Positions 24,796-26,741 of a stretch of DNA of 26,741 nt are shown one piece after another. The position numbers and the translations under genes were made by a program. Position 1 is the stretch's first letter; every line of letters begins with the position of its first letter. Under the pieces are notes generated by a model that searched no databases, was not told the origin of the DNA, and saw only the letters and a list, made by a program, of their open reading frames with translations. Source of the stretch: a virus; the IMG/VR virus record IMGVR_UViG_3300010354_000523, positions 1 to 26,741 of that record; one strand, written 5' to 3'.

Positions 24796-26127
24796 TTACG
24801 GAGCGGGTCCACTCAATAGCAATGCAGATATTTCTGTTGGAAGTCCACTTCTAATAGTGGAGTAGTTCTTGCATAGATTCTGCTGTGCTGCTTTCCAATC
24901 TGATTCTTTGCCTGTCTTTGCTGCCTTCAGAAACATATCAGCAAACTCAAGGTATGCCTTGTTGAACTTGACCATGTGGTTGTCTGCAAGTCCTTCCTCT
25001 GCTTCTTGCTTTCCAAAGGTCAGATTCTTGACCATCGGATCAACATACTGCTTGGCTTGCAACAGTTTCATCGGAAGTTCGCGCTTGCTGCATGGAGTCG
25101 AGGCGATGTACTTGATGCTCGGAAGAACTCCAGTTGCAAGTACTTCGCGCAGAGACTGCAATTGCAACATCCATGGCCGTAGCATATGAGACTCTTCCAC
25201 ATTGCTTTGCACGCCTGGATCAAAAGTAGTTCCATCTTCATCATGGTGTGCGCGTCTAGCGCGGGTGCGTTGATGATACGAGTTCATCAAAGGACGGAAG
25301 GTAGACCACGCCATAGGATACATCTTCAGCATGGTTTCAATTGTTCCGTATCCACCTTCTGTGCTGTTTCCATTCGCATCTGTTTCAACTGCAAAGTAAA
25401 TGTCTTCCTCTTCATCTAGCCAGAACTGAATTTTAGAGCCATCTGTCTTTTGTATCGTTCCAACTTCGATCAGATCGTCGGGGGAATGATCTGTGCTTTC
25501 CTTGATGCTCATGGCACGGCGGAGTTCTTTGAACAGAGTTTCAGCATCTGATTTGGACACTCCATCAGGAATGCCTCCCATGAATGCTTTCAGATTGTTC
25601 TCTGCTGCCGCGGCGCGCATCTTGCTTGCCGACATACCAACAACACCTTCTGCATCAGGATCACGCTCTCCTGCGCTTACCACTTCAAACTCAAAGGTGT
25701 ATCGCTTTTCGGGGTCTTTGTGTGTCAGGTATGGTTTGATTGCATTTCGCATCTCGTCCACCCGATCTCCACCAACAACCATGATTACCTTCTTTACTCC
25801 CTCATTCTGAAACTTGTTCATTACATCGAACATGGTCTTGGCGCCTGCATCATCCATGACCTTTACATCAGAACCAAAGAACTTGCGAAGCCATTTGATC
25901 TTTACGCCAGGATTCAGGGGATTCTTCTTTGCATCATTCGTGCGGGAAGGATACAGAAGAGCAACACCTCCTGACTTGGATGCTGCATTCACAAGGGCAT
26001 CAACCAGTTTTTGATGCCCAGAGGTAGGGGGTTGAAAACGACCGAAAGTGAATACGACAGTTTTACCTCTCAACTGTTCGTTGAGGGCATCGCGGTCGCT
26101 CTTAGCCTTCCAATCGCTGTACTTCAT
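24796..26127 (-). CDS. Cytidylyltransferase-fold nucleotidyltransferase with C-terminal extension (443 aa)
   Basis: Residues 22-215 are a HxGH-class nucleotidyltransferase domain. The nucleotide-binding loop reads FGRFQPPTSGH, with TSGH at 35-38 in place of HxGH. VVGGDR lies at 117-122. GMSASKMR at 164-171 is the second phosphate-binding motif (ISSTxxR-like). Similar proteins occur in the late region of many T4-like cyanophages; the family transfers nucleotidyl groups to phosphate substrates such as NMN or pantetheine phosphate, but the substrate here is unknown. Residues 216-443 are an extension: a small beta-containing segment (KIQFWLDEEEDIYFAVETD), then about 110 helical residues. The extension may be a virion- or partner-binding part. 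The start is fixed by an unusually long ribosome binding site. The key Thr for His change at the first motif position is tolerated in some family members, so activity is plausible but not certain. Confidence 0.85.
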   Translation of the reverse strand: MKYSDWKAKSDRDALNEQLRGKTVVFTFGRFQPPTSGHQKLVDALVNAASKSGGVALLYPSRTNDAKKNPLNPGVKIKWLRKFFGSDVKVMDDAGAKTMFDVMNKFQNEGVKKVIMVVGGDRVDEMRNAIKPYLTHKDPEKRYTFEFEVVSAGERDPDAEGVVGMSASKMRAAAAENNLKAFMGGIPDGVSKSDAETLFKELRRAMSIKESTDHSPDDLIEVGTIQKTDGSKIQFWLDEEEDIYFAVETDANGNSTEGGYGTIETMLKMYPMAWSTFRPLMNSYHQRTRARRAHHDEDGTTFDPGVQSNVEESHMLRPWMLQLQSLREVLATGVLPSIKYIASTPCSKRELPMKLLQAKQYVDPMVKNLTFGKQEAEEGLADNHMVKFNKAYLEFADMFLKAAKTGKESDWKAAQQNLCKNYSTIRSGLPTEISALLLSGPAP

Positions 26128-26143
26128 GGCTGGATCACCTCCT
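26128..26143 (-). promoter_or_regulatory. Exceptionally long Shine-Dalgarno sequence
   Basis: The transcript reads AGGAGGUGAUCCAGCC directly before the nucleotidyltransferase AUG. The plus strand here is GGCTGGATCACCTCCT, which from memory is the 3' end of 16S rRNA in many bacteria, so all 16 bases could pair. Other genes in the window show 4-7 matching bases. This fixes the start codon and suggests strong or specially timed translation. E. coli 16S has GGTTGG instead of GGCTGG, so the match fits another host group. Confidence 0.75.
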
Positions 26144-26179
26144 ACCCCCTACCTCAGAGGGCAGTCAAAACTCAAACGA

Positions 26180-26302
26180 TTACTTGTTCCACGGGAACTT
26201 CTTTGAAGCCCAATCCCAAAGTGGCTTGCCGATGAATGCACCAGCAACGAACACCACTACGGTATAAAAGAATGTGCCCAATGCGCTATGAATTGCTTCC
26301 AT
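26180..26302 (-). CDS. 40-residue single-pass membrane miniprotein
   Basis: The ORF begins at ATG 26302 and ends in TAA; the product has 40 residues. Residues about 7-26 (ALGTFFYTVVVFVAGAFIGK) form one hydrophobic membrane helix. The C-terminus (LWDWASKKFPWNK) is Trp- and Lys-rich, likely lying on the cytoplasmic membrane face. A strong ribosome site, AAAGGAG at 26310-26316, sits 7 nt before the ATG. It fills the space between two well-supported genes, 39 nt from one and 52 nt from the other. Short membrane proteins of this kind are frequent in T4-like cyanophages with unknown role. A holin-like, lysis-control or superinfection role is possible but not shown. Confidence 0.75.
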   Translation of the reverse strand: MEAIHSALGTFFYTVVVFVAGAFIGKPLWDWASKKFPWNK

Positions 26303-26341
26303 GTCTGATCTCCTTTCTAGAGATGTTGTATCTATGCCTAA

Positions 26342-26740
26342 TCACGACCAGTTCTTCACGGCAGTAAAGTTCTGGCGTGAGAACTCTAGACGGTCTACCA
26401 GTTTGTAGACCCCCTTTGCGGCAACTGCCACAAATCCTTCGGGATTCGCAACGCGGAATCCAGTATCTGTTGGATAGAATGCACCGATGGTCTTGACCTG
26501 ACTCATCTTTGCCACAATTATGTTCTTGGCAACAGCAATGCGCTTGTGCAGATCGAATGCTTTCTTTAGACCAGTTGCATTGGAGCGAATACGCTGTGCT
26601 AGTGCTTGATCTGGCTTCGGTTGTCCTAGCACGAACTTGATGAGGGCAGGAACTGATCCTTGATCCACTCCCGCTCGAATGCTGCTATTGAAGTAGCGCG
26701 TCACCGCATCCTTCATGCCAGTGTCTTTCTGAATGGTTGA
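26342..26740 (-). CDS. C-terminal part of conserved T4-like phage protein, DUF6267-like (partial)
   Basis: The frame stays open upstream of the internal Met at 26716 to the window edge (residues STIQKDTG precede it), so the true start lies outside. The visible 130 or so residues, notably FDLHKRIAVAKNIIVAKMSQVKTIGAFYPTDTGFRVANPEGFVAV and YKLVDRLEFSRQNF, resemble the C-terminus of a large conserved protein of T4-like cyanophages that I recall as DUF6267. In that family the upstream part carries a fold like nucleotidyltransferase or ligase enzymes (the KWDGAP motif), which cannot be checked here. Function in the particle or infection is unknown. The stop is TGA, 39 nt before the membrane miniprotein. 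Confidence 0.75.
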   Translation of the reverse strand, partial: STIQKDTGMKDAVTRYFNSSIRAGVDQGSVPALIKFVLGQPKPDQALAQRIRSNATGLKKAFDLHKRIAVAKNIIVAKMSQVKTIGAFYPTDTGFRVANPEGFVAVAAKGVYKLVDRLEFSRQNFTAVKNWS

Positions 26741-26741
26741 C

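Noticed and set aside
26128-26143. Fragment of a 16S rRNA gene on the plus strand
   Set aside because: Only the 16-base tail matches and nothing upstream resembles 16S. On the minus strand it is placed exactly as a ribosome binding site.
26144-26179. Terminator in the gap before the nucleotidyltransferase gene
   Set aside because: Only a 4-bp CCTC-A-GAGG palindrome is visible, with no U-tract, which is too little to support a terminator.
1-26741. tRNA genes, CRISPR arrays, insertion sequences, integrase or attachment sites, diversity-generating retroelement
   Set aside because: I found no cloverleaf-like sequence, regularly spaced repeats, transposase, recombinase or reverse transcriptase frame, and no template/variable repeat pair by eye. 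Coding sequence fills almost the whole window.

Overview
This window is a stretch of the late, virion-structural module of a T4-like myovirus (tailed phage), most like the 'exo-T4' or cyanophage-type lineage. Every gene I can support is on the minus strand, so transcription runs from right (26741) to left (1). The assignment rests on gene content and order: a gp5-like baseplate hub spike, a PAAR spike tip, gp25, gp6, a protein in the gp7 slot, gp8, a giant DUF4815-type protein, then fibre proteins ending in a phage tail-collar domain. This follows T4 order (5-6-7-8-9/10/11-12), with the proteins replaced or enlarged as in cyanophage-like relatives. The host cannot be read directly. One ribosome binding site is complementary over 16 nt to a 16S rRNA 3' end of the GGCTGGATCACCTCCT type, which fits cyanobacteria and alphaproteobacteria better than E. 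coli.

Layout in transcription order. 26741-24100 holds small and accessory genes: the C-terminal part of a conserved phage protein cut by the window edge, a 40-residue membrane miniprotein not found by length-limited ORF calling, a nucleotidyltransferase-fold protein, and three small unknown proteins. 23774-20250 is the hub region: gp5 without a lysozyme domain, the PAAR tip, a 482-residue unknown protein with Thr-Pro linkers, and gp25. 20251-13569 is the wedge: gp6, the gp7-slot protein and gp8. 13558-6734 is a single 2274-residue structural protein. 6730-1 is the host-facing end: a protein with a 156-residue Ser/Thr-X alternating tail, a 1162-residue cysteine-rich fibre-like protein, and a collar-domain fibre with a sugar-binding-like module that runs off the left edge.

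Genes are packed head to tail. Gaps are 0-52 nt, three junctions are TAATG overlaps, and no gene-free stretch exceeds 60 bases, so the block probably works as one late operon. Together the products would build the central spike, the inner baseplate wedge and the peripheral adhesion fibres. I see no tRNA, rRNA, CRISPR array, insertion sequence, integrase or attachment site.

The most unusual items are the long [S/T]-X alternating polymer and its short copies in two other virion proteins, an intrinsic-terminator-like hairpin inside a coding sequence, the exceptionally long Shine-Dalgarno match before the nucleotidyltransferase gene, and a domain shared by the two adjacent fibre genes.
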